From Cinnamomum chago (Eukaryota; Streptophyta; Magnoliopsida; Laurales; Lauraceae), in assembly GCA_038049695.1 (NCBI GenBank), contig CP142457.1, forward strand, positions 62,864,501 to 62,928,500: a DNA stretch of 64,000 bases, written 5' to 3'. A program made the position numbers and the translations under genes. This document shows, piece by piece, positions 34,878-46,682 of the stretch. The notes beneath the pieces are model-generated. The model was not told the origin of the DNA. It made no database searches and saw nothing but the letters and a program-made list of their open reading frames with translations. Position 1 is the first letter of the stretch; every line of letters starts with the position of its first letter.

Positions 34878-37800
34878 ATGAATCCCGAATAGTAAGATTC
34901 AGAAACCCTTATTTTGTATCTTTCCCGCGATTCCCTTCTTAGATGAGCGAAAATCGCGAGGGTTTGCAAAATTCCCCCGTTTCTTGTGGTATTGTGTCGC
35001 CGGTCTTGATTCGTTTTAGCAGAAGTCTGCTGTGATGTCTCAGATCTGCGATATTTTGGGCAGATTCATTTAGTTTTTTGCATTTGTATTGAATTGGATG
35101 TATGATCAAATCGAATTCCATTGTTAATATTGTTTTTTTTTGTTTTGTGATTATCTGTTGAGATCTGGTCGTGAAGATCCAGATCCCTACGTTTTTTTGT
35201 TTGGTTTCAAAATATGCTGATTGATTTTTTGTATTGGCGGTTTGGTTTACCAGCAATGTTAATTAGTCTGAATTTTGTATTAATCTGCAATTTAATTATG
35301 TTTGCATCGCATGGATTTATGTATGTTATTTGATGAAACGTGATTGTTTTTGTTGGAGATCGTAAACGTTGGCAAGGATGTGATGACTGGTGTTTGTGGT
35401 GTGCAACCCCTATGATCATGGGTTTTGTAGTTTAAGGCTTTTGCGTCCATATACATGATATTGCCAAAATCTTTTTATTGGTTAAGATGGGTTTTTTCTG
35501 TTTTGAACTATGAATAGATTGGAATTGGGGGTTTATGGTTTCTTATTAAATTTTGGAGGGTATGGTTTCATGTAATTTGGGTTTATGATATTGCCAGCCA
35601 TGTTTGAAAATTCATGGGAGGTTTGTGGGGGAGATTTTCACAAAGTGCCTCAAGGCATACACCTTATGACTTAAAGAACTTCGGCGACACATTGGTCCTA
35701 GCATTCAACATTCTAATTCCATGAAGATATGAAGATTACAGTGTAGTTTTTAAAGGATCTATTAGAAAAAATAAACAGACTCCAGCGTGAGACTCTCTCC
35801 TTAGATAGGATATCAGCCACATGTGGAAAGAAGCATTTAATTTTTTCTAGCTAAATCCAGCACCTTTTTGGATGCGTAGACCAATCTTTAAGTAGCCATG
35901 CAGCAAACCTGCAGCACAATGAATGACACAGAGAATCACCCTGCACCAAATAATCCACGGAGATTGAAACAGAGAGCTTCCTGAAGAGTCATCCTCAAGG
36001 TTAAAATTTCCACCTCATTAATTGAACAGAAACCAGCAGGGTGATGCAGCCCTATCGAAGCCCAAGACTGCAGGCCCTGATGGACCCACCTGATGGGGTC
36101 CACATGATATCTGATTTTGAGATCCCTATCCTTAGTTTAGATAGTCTCTAAATTAGTAAAGTTGTTTAGTATATTTGCGTCCTAAATCCTATTTTGATTG
36201 AGATTAGTTAGTTTCTTATTTTAGAATGTCTTGGTTATTTAGAAACAATGCTACTCTATAAGAAACCCCCATTGTAATGTTTATGCTTTGTTCAATTACT
36301 TCAATTATGTGAGTTTCCTTACGATGAGTTTTATGGTCGTGAGTGTGTTCTAAAGTTAAGAATCCGATTCGATCAATCCTTCGGGAGATTGATCTAGTGG
36401 GTCTAGGGCTGCGCCACAGGTCCTGAATAGCAGAGGGCTATCGACGCATTACAAACTCAAATGATTCCTCCAATGCCTGCATTTCCCGGATTGCCAATCA
36501 CACTCCAGTCAAGATTCAACTTAAAGTGGCCTAAAGGGGGAGAGGACCAACCAGTCCTACTCTAGGGTGGAGCAGAGAAACAATGGGCAGTGGCAGGAGA
36601 GACACCACCTCCTAAAACTTATTCTAAACTAATTTCATGCAAGCATTTATACAAACACTGGACTTTATCCATTTTTTATATAAATAAAACCACTTTTTTA
36701 TACAGTCAAAAAACCTCTTTGGTTAAATAGATACATGCCACTTATTCTCATGATAATTTCTCCTTTTAGTATTTGTCTCATAACCTCTTTACTCTTTTTT
36801 GTTTTTCTTAAAATCGGCAGTGACCCACTTGTCTCCGAATGTGTTCTTACTTCTTAGTATCTTATTTCATGGCTATTTATATATTTCCCCATGTTATTTT
36901 TATGTGTTTTCAAGTTCTTTTTTATGTGTTTTCAATATCTACTTGTATTATTTTTTTTATCTTTCAAAGTCGAAGAAAAAAAGAAAAAGAGACAAGAATA
37001 GTTAAGACAGCATATCAAGAAACTTTCCATCTTTTAAGACACTAATTGCCAATAGCTAGGATGTTTCTTTTGCATTGGCAAGAATTTACTTCTTTTGGAT
37101 CTCCTCCCTCCTTTTCAGTTATTATCTTTTGTTTTTGTTTATAAAAACCTACTGCCCATTTAAAAAGAAAATGTTCAAAAGTAGCAGCTCTTAGTTGCAA
37201 CAAACAGTAGTGTTTGGAGGGAATGAATAGATTTCGGGCTCAAGTATCTTTTGTTTAACACATTGAATTTATTATTTGGTATTTGTACAAAACTGAGTTT
37301 TCAATGACCATATACTATCTTTTCTTGGTGTTGAGTAGTCCAAGAGTGTCTCTGTCAGTCTGTGATGATTGACTCTGTTTAGTTTCAGAAGTTGCATCTT
37401 CTCAAGTGGATCTACTTTTTCCCTTTGTTCCCTTTTATTGTCAGAATTGGAGGGCTAAGCCTGACTCTGTTTTATTTTGTCCGGCCATTTGTTTATAAGC
37501 TTAACAGAGAAATGCACGCTGTGGTTTTCTCTCTTGCAGTGACTATTTGTTCAAGCTTTTGCTTATTGGAGATTCTGGTGTCGGCAAATCATGTCTTCTT
37601 TTGAGATTTGCAGTAAGGACTAATTATTATTACTACAATTTTGTACATTTCTTTTTAATATTGTGAATGATGAAATTTTGGATGGAGTTATATTTTTATT
37701 TTTATGATTTGAGCTGCTTTATTCATGCGTACATGTATTGTTCAACCATGAAATGATATTTTGTCAAGCAGTAAATGGGTTACATAGGCAAGGATGTACA

Positions 37801-39792
37801 TGAAGTCTGTATAATTTTTTTCATATATTTATTTAGAATTTCAAATTAATGAGTTTGATCTGTTAGAACTTAGAAGCTTAGGGAAAATGCCAAAGATGCT
37901 CAAAGATACAACGCGAATGAAGAGTAAAGTGTGACCACAATGAATCGGTATATTGATTAAGGAATGCCTGATGGTTTTCTCTCTCCTGTGACAGGATGAT
38001 TCATATCTTGAGAGTTATATCAGCACAATAGGAGTTGATTTCGTAAGTTTTTTTTTTTTATTCTCTTAAATGATCCTTTTCTTCTTTATAAGTGTACAAT
38101 GGTGATATTCTTTTTATGTTTGTAGAAAATACGCACCGTGGAGCAGGATGGGAAGACCATTAAACTTCAGATTGTAAGTTTCTGTATATCTTGTCATTCT
38201 TCTCCATCCATCTATGATGCTATATATTGTGTGATTTGGATTTGGTGCTTGCATATTCAAGAAGGAAAAGGAATAAAAAAAAACTTGTATCTGTGAATAT
38301 TATTTGCTACATGGCATTGACTAACAATTTGCATATAATTGTCCTTTTCTAACCCTTGAGTTGCAAATCTGATTTTCTGTGTGGATGCTAGATTCCTGCC
38401 CCAGTTATTATGATTTATGACAGATAGTTTGAAATCAACAATTCCAATTCCGTCAGAATAATCATTGCCCCCTTTTCTGTTTGTTTTTTATATAATAAAT
38501 CATAGTGGGACACTGCTGGGCAAGAGCGTTTCAGAACAATTACAAGCAGCTACTATCGTGGTGCCCACGGTATCATAGTAAGTGTTATTTTCTACAACTC
38601 TCTTTCTTCTTTATGGATTTACTTTTCACATGTAGATGGTATGGTGGAAACTGCTCCTGTTGACTTGTTTTTGTAGGTGGTTTTTGATGTGACAGACCAA
38701 GAAAGCTTTAACAACGTTAAGCAATGGTTGAATGAAATCGATCGTTATGCTAGTGATAGTGTGAACAAACTCTTGGTTGGAAACAAGTGTGATCTTACTG
38801 ACAAAAGGGTTGTTTCCTATGAGACAGCTAAGGTAACCTGCAATTCCTAATTTACTTTTTTTTTTTTTTTTACATTAATCTCGAGTGTGACATTTTTTCT
38901 AAAACAATTAAGAATAACCATCAGCAACCCTAGGATACCATTTTGAATTTTGATATATATGACTATATTTATCACTGAACGATGCATTCAGGAGGTTTGC
39001 TAATTTTTCGTGTTAATAATGCACTTGCCAATTTGTACAAATACAAGACCTGAGCCTTACTTTCATTCTAGATCATTTGAAATCAAAACCATAAGAGTGC
39101 AGAATGGATGAAACAAATGGATGGTAGGAAAAAGATGATGAACTGATCCTCACATTCAATGTTTCATTTTGGTCCCTCTTGTTGGTTCTCTGGCTTTATT
39201 TTAGGCCTATTCAATCCACAGTTTGAAGATTCCTGTTTTGCCGGGTGAAGATATGAGCAAAATAGTGGCATAGAATTTTAGCAATTTTCTCCAGGATGTG
39301 CCACCCCATTTTATTGCATATTGAGCACTCCTTGCTCAGCTTGGCCTTTTTTCCCATTGCGATAAATAATGGAACTTGTTTAGAATCGGAACTTCCTGGA
39401 GAAGGGAAGCTTGTCTATACATACATATATATGCCTCGAGGTTTTTGGAGAATCTGATTAGCGCTGGAACCATTTTTTCCATTTAGGCCTTTGCTGATGA
39501 AATTGGAATTCCATTCATGGAAACAAGTGCTAAAAGTTCTACTAATGTTGAACAAGCTTTCATGGCAATGGCTGCTGAGATTAAGAACAGGTAAATCTGC
39601 TTTTACATATTGGGATTTCAGATGGTATTTTTAACTTTGCATGCTTGGTGTGTTTTCTGTATCTAATATGTTTATATTTTTTACCCTTCTTGGAGGATGG
39701 CGAGCCAACCAGCCATGAACACTGCCAGGCCCCCAACAGTGCAAATCAGTGGACAACCTGTTACCCAGAAGGGTGGATGCTGCTCTTCTTAA
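34878..39792 (+). CDS. RABD2: Rab1/RABD2-type small GTPase
   Basis: Eight coding exons: 34878-34891, 37540-37612, 37995-38042, 38126-38173, 38506-38577, 38677-38832, 39487-39590 and 39696-39792. They join in phase to 203 codons plus stop, the normal Rab1 length. Visible motifs: P-loop GDSGVGKS (15-22), effector ISTIGVDF (38-45), WDTAGQE (62-68), NKCD (121-124), ETSAK (149-153), and a C-terminal CC at 200-201 followed by SS for double geranylgeranylation. The protein should cycle between cytosol and Golgi/ER membranes and drive ER-to-Golgi vesicle tethering. The first exon ends after 14 bases; the start fits the family's short MNPEYDYLFK N-terminus. The first intron (2.6 kb) hosts transposon debris. 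All residues needed for GTP binding look intact. Confidence 0.97.
35690..36560 (-). mobile_element. LINE RNase H-domain remnant
   Basis: On the minus strand, about 36525-36455 reads [20 protein letters not shown], the opening of a plant LINE RNase H domain (K-x-N-x-DG...GNPG-x-AG-x-GG). The domain continues beyond a 341-bp interruption with [17 protein letters not shown] and [19 protein letters not shown] (family AE-x-x-AL-R and AD-x-LAK-x-GV-x-RSS). Stops and substitutions show it is inactive. It sits in intron 1 of the Rab gene, antisense to it. Confidence 0.75.
36078..36418. mobile_element. Probable solo LTR (Copia-like), nested
   Basis: It starts TGATGGACCC and ends GCGCCACA (341 bp) and contains LTR-like 'ctctataagaaaccccc' and T-rich signals. 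Flanks ggccc (36073-36077) and ggtcc (36419-36423) fit a 5-bp target duplication with one change. Independent support: it splits the LINE RNase H remnant, whose homology resumes on each side. Confidence 0.65.
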
Positions 39793-41779
39793 AGCATTTA
39801 TTGTTTGAACATCTAGGTCATGTAAAAGTAGATTCAGTTTCTTATTCAATAACTCATGTTTCCAACCTCATTATTTGTGGTATCTGATGTCATTTAACTG
39901 TTGTTGAAATTCCATTCATTTTCAACTATGTGATTTTAAGCCTGTACAAATCAGGAATCAGTTTAAGATATTTTGTCAATCCTATTGGTATTGAACAGCA
40001 CTTGCAAGCGTCCGTGTCTTCTACTGTGGTGCCTTTCAATTTATTTATATACTCCCATGAACAATTAATCTCTCATGCCAGTCCTTTTGATATGCTACTA
40101 TGGTGACCAATGCTGCCAGAAGGTCGCTGCAAATTTTCTCTTTCTTGTCGGAGTCTAGATTCTGTCAGCCTCCTCCTTTTGTTATGTCCAGTTTGTCAGA
40201 AGCAGACATCTTTTTCAGTGTTATTTCATGTAACCAGACTCAATTTAGTCGGTCTTGGCTTTGGGCAGGTGAAATTGTAGATGCAGTGATGCACTCATCC
40301 GCTGGCATCCAGCTATGGTTTCTTTTACATGAATCAGCAACTGTTTGAACTTTGAATGTTATCCGTCTCACTAGGCTGTTTAAGATTGATGCTGGTCACA
40401 CATTATCTTGGTGAGCTAAAACAGAAGTTTTACCAAACAGCCCAAGTGGAGTCTTGGGGGACTTGTATAGTTCACCCATTGAAGAAATTGCATTTGGAAC
40501 AAAATACAAATCCCTGATATTGGCTTATGTTTTAAGAATGATTGTGGATGTCTTGATCTTATCTGGAATGCAGGCCAAATAGTGTTCCATGGCCGAGAAC
40601 TACTTCAGTTGAAAGGCTATTACATCTCCAACAGATTGTTAGAAGGAAGTAAATTGGATACTGTGCAAGCATTTGCTCAGAGCACGTAGTCTCTGGGGCA
40701 TGAGATCTAGGCTCCCTCCCATGCTTCCATGGCATGGGCCTGAAGGATGGCCGCAGGGCAAGGGCAATAGCGCATTTTGTACCCTTTGATCCATGTTTGA
40801 TTGAGATTTTCACCTGCGGTTTGCCCCGCAGTGAAAATCTCCCCTCCTCTGCCGTAGATGCATTAAAAAGGGGCTGGATTGATTTTCTTGCACAGACGTC
40901 TGCAGTCTGATTGGGTCCGATACCCAAATCACATCGCATGTATCTTTTGAAGTCCCACCTGGATATAGCAAGCATCTGGCAAAATGAAATGAAATGCACT
41001 GAGATTTCCAAAATACCAACAATAACCAGCGCACATATGGATTGGTTATGGCTATTTTCCAAATCAATCTCTAGAATGATGCACAAGCATAATAATGACC
41101 TGCGACACACCTTATTTCCAACTCCTATGGCTCTAAATTTTAATTGGGACAGTTTAAATTGTTTATTTACCATTCAATTTATTTCTTGTATTTCACATAT
41201 AATATGTATATAGATAGTATTTACCCTCTCCAATTTTATCAAGTCTCTCCGTTAGAGCACAATTCATTCTCTTAACAAGATAAGAAAACTTTATTTATTA
41301 AAAGGTCATTAATCCCTTGCCTATCAAATCTCAATGCCACGTTTGAGGAAGAATATACAGTCTTGTGATTTGTATCTACTGTTTCAAAGGAAAATGACTC
41401 TTAAATCTTTATAATATTTTATTCCTATACTTTAAAAGTGAACAATCTATGCATGGTCCTTGGTTAAGAGAGAGAGAGAGGTGTTAATGCCACATCCTGA
41501 CCTTATCTGAGCACAATTCCTTTTTTTTTTTTATTTTTATGACCGATATATTTCTGTATAAAATTACCTAAAAGGACATCTATCAAAAGTCTCTTTATCC
41601 CCAACTTGTTTGTATACTCACCCACCCCAAACCCCCAGCCTAGCCAGTATGTGTAGAGAGAATTTTTGAATTTTTTTCACTTATTTGGGGTGTGTAGAGA
41701 GAAGGGTTGTACTTAAAAAAGCCTGAGCTGTGGCATTAGCAGCTCTAAAATAAGAGAGTAAAAAAATCTTAATCTCGAT
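39793..41779. other. Rab 3' UTR, then unassigned sequence
   Basis: The first few hundred bases are probably 3' UTR. A minus-strand ATG-initiated frame of 204 codons (41173-40559) lies beyond, with a GC-richer centre (40670-40900); I recognise no domain and would not call it a gene. Confidence 0.4.
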
Positions 41780-41880
41780 GGGGTAGCTCAAGTGGCCTAC
41801 GACCACATTTACACCCAGAAGTTGAGGGTTCAAAACTACACATTTACACCCAAAAGTTGATGGTTCAAAACTACACTAAC
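41780..41880 (+). mobile_element. tRNA-like SINE fragment with 35-bp duplication
   Basis: A-box-like 'ggggtagctcaagtggc' and B-box-like 'gagggttcaaaactac' resemble the head of a tRNA-derived SINE. The stretch starting 'acatttacaccca' is duplicated in tandem (41805-41839 and 41840-41874), which repeats the B-box region. Confidence 0.55.
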
Positions 41881-41949
41881 ACACTAGACAACGTATAGAA
41901 TTACTCGGCTCTTAAGGGGCCCATAGGAATTATTATCTCCTTTATAATT

Positions 41950-42152
41950 TTTTATTTGTTCGAATCTTTATCCTTTCCTTACTCCTTCCCTCACCTTACT
42001 TTCTCTGCAATTTTTATTCTATCAAAAAATTTTTTTTTTCCAGCACGGGCCTCTCACACTAGTCCCTGTGTTATAAACTGGAAATCGTTTCCCTCCTCAA
42101 GACTTGTCATCTCATGTTCCTCCGAAGCTTTCGAGCGAGCTAGGGCGCAAGG
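41950..42152 (+). other. Probable 5' UTR exon of the VEF gene
   Basis: A CT-rich stretch ends at a good donor (gtaaat at 42153) and lies upstream of the start-codon exon, which has an acceptor near 43719. Inferred from composition and signals only. Confidence 0.4.
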
Positions 42153-43868
42153 GTAAATTCTCTCTCTCACATATCAGTCTCTTCTCGTTCTATCTCTAGG
42201 TATTTGACATCCATGTTTAGATCTGTTGTATTCAATGGAAGCTTCCTCTCCTTTTAATCATCATTTGATGGATGATTTTGGAGCTGGAATTTCTGGATTC
42301 TTCACAATACGTTTCAGCTTTAGTATATATATTTTTTGACTTAATTTCTTAGTCCTTGATGTCGATCCGTGATTTGTTGTTTGGGTTTAGGGTTTTCTGT
42401 TTAAAAGATATGTCTCATCCATTTGGTGGAGGCCTATGCACCCACCCTTGAATGGCTTGAGCTTGAGAACATGGTAGCTTCAGTTTTATGCTCTCTTTTT
42501 CCCTCTGAGTTCAACTATTTAGCGTCTTTCCTCATCTAAGCTGCCAGTTTGAAGGCCAGGGTTCATGGAACATGAACTGTAGCCATAGCCAACCAAACAA
42601 AAGTGAGCTAACCGCAAATTCCCGAACCACCTTGTAAAAGGTATTGTTAGAAATGTGGGGCCAGCTAGGGCTGTCGACATTGGTGGTGGAGTGGAGATAA
42701 AAGAAGTTTTTTTAGGGGGCCACCGTGCTGTAAATGACTATCAATGGGGCCCACTTTAAGCATAAAAAAGGGCTTTTTTCAAAAAAAAAATTCTCGTTGC
42801 CACTTGTTGCTAAATTTATCCAAAAAATAAAAATAAATCTCTATTTTAATAGAAAGTAATTCAAGGGGAGATGAGAAATTAATACTCAGGCACCACCCTA
42901 GTAATTCAAATTCTAGAAAAATCAAGATCCAGCTACTTCTCTATCTTATGTCCTTCACCCCACATCTCTTTAATAATCCTTACTTCTGTCCGATTTGACC
43001 ATGAATATTCAACTCCCAAGCAAACAAACAAACGGGCCCTAAAATTGATTTAACCCGATTTTATTTACAACTTATCGAAAAATAAACTATATCCTTTTTG
43101 ACATTATTAACCACCCAATTATATATAAAGATCCTATTTTCATCACTTTTGATCATTGAGGCCTTAAAAACTACACCTATCAAGATCCAATTAGCTTGAT
43201 TTTTAGGCCTTTTCTTATCCATGCATGGTCTTCTGCCCCTTCATCTTTTTTTTTTCTTTCTCTTGGAACCAAAACTGGACCCCCACATAATGTGCTCTAG
43301 TGGTGCTCAAGTTATGTGTGACTTGAGCTCAAACTTGATATGCATTGTCAAGCTTGGCCAAGTTGGGTTTATTTTCTAATCAAGCCCGGGTGCAGATTCA
43401 AGCTTTGTTTAGTACTGTCTAGCCTAGCTCAGTTTAATTCGAGCCAAGCTCAACTAGGCTGAACTTAAATTGTTTACACCAGTATTGGGATAGTTAGGAT
43501 TGTTCTGCTCATTAAATAGTTGTCTTTACTCTTCCCAAAGGAACTTTAGGGAATCATTGTGCTGTTTTGTCATTTAAGCTTTTTCCATATGATTGATGTT
43601 TCGTGAGACTGAGTAACTTTCATTTACCAGCATTGTACTTCTTCATTCTGCTACTCTCATTTTTCTTCCTCTTTTTTTTTTTCCTTGTATGTCAATAGAA
43701 TTAATGCATTTGCATTCAGGAGTCTCCATTCAAATCAAGTGAAATGAAAAGGGGCACTAGGGGCAGATTATAAAGAGTTTCTAGCATTTAGGTGTTACCC
43801 ACTGCCTTATTCTGGGAATGTTGAGAGAGCTATGAAATTACTTTATGCCTGGACATTGCTCTACCAAA

Positions 43869-43975
43869 ATGCCAGGCCTAACTATGGTTGCTCATGAAAC
43901 TAAGTAAGTAATCTTTCTTTTATATTTTTGTTTGGATATTTTTATTATATGATATTTGCCTTCCCACCCAAACCG

Positions 43976-44012
<37 letters not shown>

Positions 44013-45179
44013 CTTCTTCTAGTGGAATATGCAATCCAAAACTGTATGTTTAATGCCCTTTAGACTGCTCGGCTCAGTTGTGCAGCTGATGCCATTTCAA
44101 GGGATATGATTCAACATTATATATTTGCAATTGTGCTATGGGCTGCTCTTGTCAAATGTAATGTCAAGTTAGAGCACTTTTACTAGTAGTTACATATGTG
44201 CATACATATATCCATCTCCACATGCATGTTTATGTGCATGCAAAATGCAAAATGCAACATGCAACACCTTCTATGGTTTCAACAATAGTTAGCAGTTGTC
44301 ATTAATTGACCACTTTGCCATCTACATTTTTATTTTTTAATATTGTTGGGGTCATCATCATTTGACCATCATTAAGTTCTCATTCCTTGGTAATTTAAAT
44401 ACATAGATAAGAATTAGGGATCCCCCTTCTCTGATCATCAAACATTAGATCCACCTGAATTTGAACTCTACCAACTGGTAGTTATGCTTGTTTGGAGTAA
44501 ACTACTGGTGATAAACCTAATTACAAATACTGACGATGTTTTCAGTAAAGGTCTTTTGATATCTGTTTTTCTTTTAGACAATTGAAAACTCGTTAATATA
44601 ATTTCCTTGTGTCATCATCATTCAAGCCTGATGCCACATATATGGATTTGGCCTTATAAGTTTATGCTTTTCCACTCTGTGTATTTAGATCTATGTCTAT
44701 CACAGTATCACTCCCCAAACTAATAATATGTTACTTTTGAGTTTTGACTCCTATCATTTCATGTCTATATTGGTGTCCTCTTTCTCCTAGTTTATTTTAC
44801 TTGTAGTTCTTCAATTCTTCATTACAAGGGTTGTTCAGGCCTTGCATGCCATAACTTTAGAAATGAAATTAAAAAAGAAGATGGAAATAACAGATCAAGG
44901 ATTCTCGGTTGAAATGGAATCGACCCCTGTTTTGTGAGAGGTTACTATTTATAGGGCATTGTTTGAATATTTCTCATGATTAGAACTCAATTAAAGGTTG
45001 CAGGACTTAAGGAGATCACGAAATCCCTAATTGCAAGCTATTGCTTGACCACAATCACTTCACTTTATCTACTTGCCCAAAAGATCTCAAACAACATGTC
45101 TTGATTTTCTCCGCTTAGAGATACCAACAGATTTTCTTAATATGCTCAGTCATGATTATATACATTGTTACTCCATATA

Positions 45180-45232
<53 letters not shown>

Positions 45233-46643
45233 ATATATATATATATATATCTTTTTGAATGTTAAATATTTCATTCTAAGAAGAGAAGTAGCACAATAAA
45301 TGGTTATAGACATCCAACCTTTTTTTTTTTCTTTGGTCAGTAGACATGCATCTTAGCATACATAGCTCAAACACATGCGCTGTTTCTGCCTGCCAGAATT
45401 CTACATATAATTATGCAAGCTGAATTATTGTCATATAAAGCTGTCCTTCTGATCGAGTGGCACTTGACAATCACAAAACACTCCATTAGCTTGTGTTCCC
45501 TTTGCAGTTTGCATGCCTTGTATAGATTTGTTTGTGATGTCCTCTTCACGCTCTGCATTTGATTTTATGTGTTTTGATATCTCGTGTTTGGTGTCCCTTT
45601 TGCAAATTTTCCTTATTGTTATGTACAATGAATGCCATTCAAATGATTGATAGTTTGAGGTTCTTTATTGTGAGACACAGGGCACTTTTTTCGTCATGTT
45701 TGATGAAAAATGCAGTGATTAATTGGAAGATCCAGTAGTCAAATTTGTGCATCTTCAAACTTATCGCTTTTCACGGAATTTGGTTTCTGACATCTGTTGC
45801 TAGATGGATCATACAAACCTTCTTTCAGCTGTTGAGGAGTTGTACATCTCTCTAACTAGAAACAATAAAGTTTAGAAATGATGTTGAGTTCTTGTTACAG
45901 CATGACAAAAACATTGCATATTCTCATTAAAATGTATGATATACCTACCATTTTAAAGAATCCTCAATTTCTATCATTATTTTGTAAATTTTCACTGTTG
46001 ATAAACAAATGGCGGATACATTTAAGTATTGGTTAAGATTATCAGATTACCTTAATTCTATGCTCATTGCAGGAACCTCGGTTGCAATTGCAACTGGTCT
46101 AGATCAAGTGATCAAATGTGTCATCAAGATTCTAAGGTTCAATTGTCTTCAGAAGAGGCAAATGCGGCTGAAGAAAGTCTCTCAGTTTATTGCAAGCCTG
46201 TGGAACTCTATGATATCCTTCAACACCGTGCTTTTCAAAATGTAAGTTCATTTACATGTGGAGTGAGAGCTGACTGCTTAGAATTTGCATTAGCTGGCTT
46301 GTAAATTACATTGTAAGATCTACCTTGGAAACCAAACAACTCAACCAAGTCATCCCTATGTAAATTGACAAGTCAAAAGCTGAGTTGAGTCACAGAAAAA
46401 CTAAACAGTAACTAAAACCATTAGATTTTGAGGCCCTAAATTTAAGGGCTGGGAGTAGTGATATTTGACGTATGCGTAATCCACGTGAAGCCTTTCTTTA
46501 TCCTTCCTTATCCACTTGATTGGCATGAATGCAGACCAGCAAGTGGGTGGGCCCCATGTGGAGGGGTGTTAGAGACTTTTATGTCAACCCAGGCTGATAC
46601 TAGTAAACACTTATTATATGTAATTACACATGTATCACGAGGG

Positions 46644-46682
<39 letters not shown>

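Noticed and set aside
37392-37604. 70-codon + strand frame over the second Rab exon
   Set aside because: Out of frame with the GTPase; the true exon is 37540-37612 in another frame.
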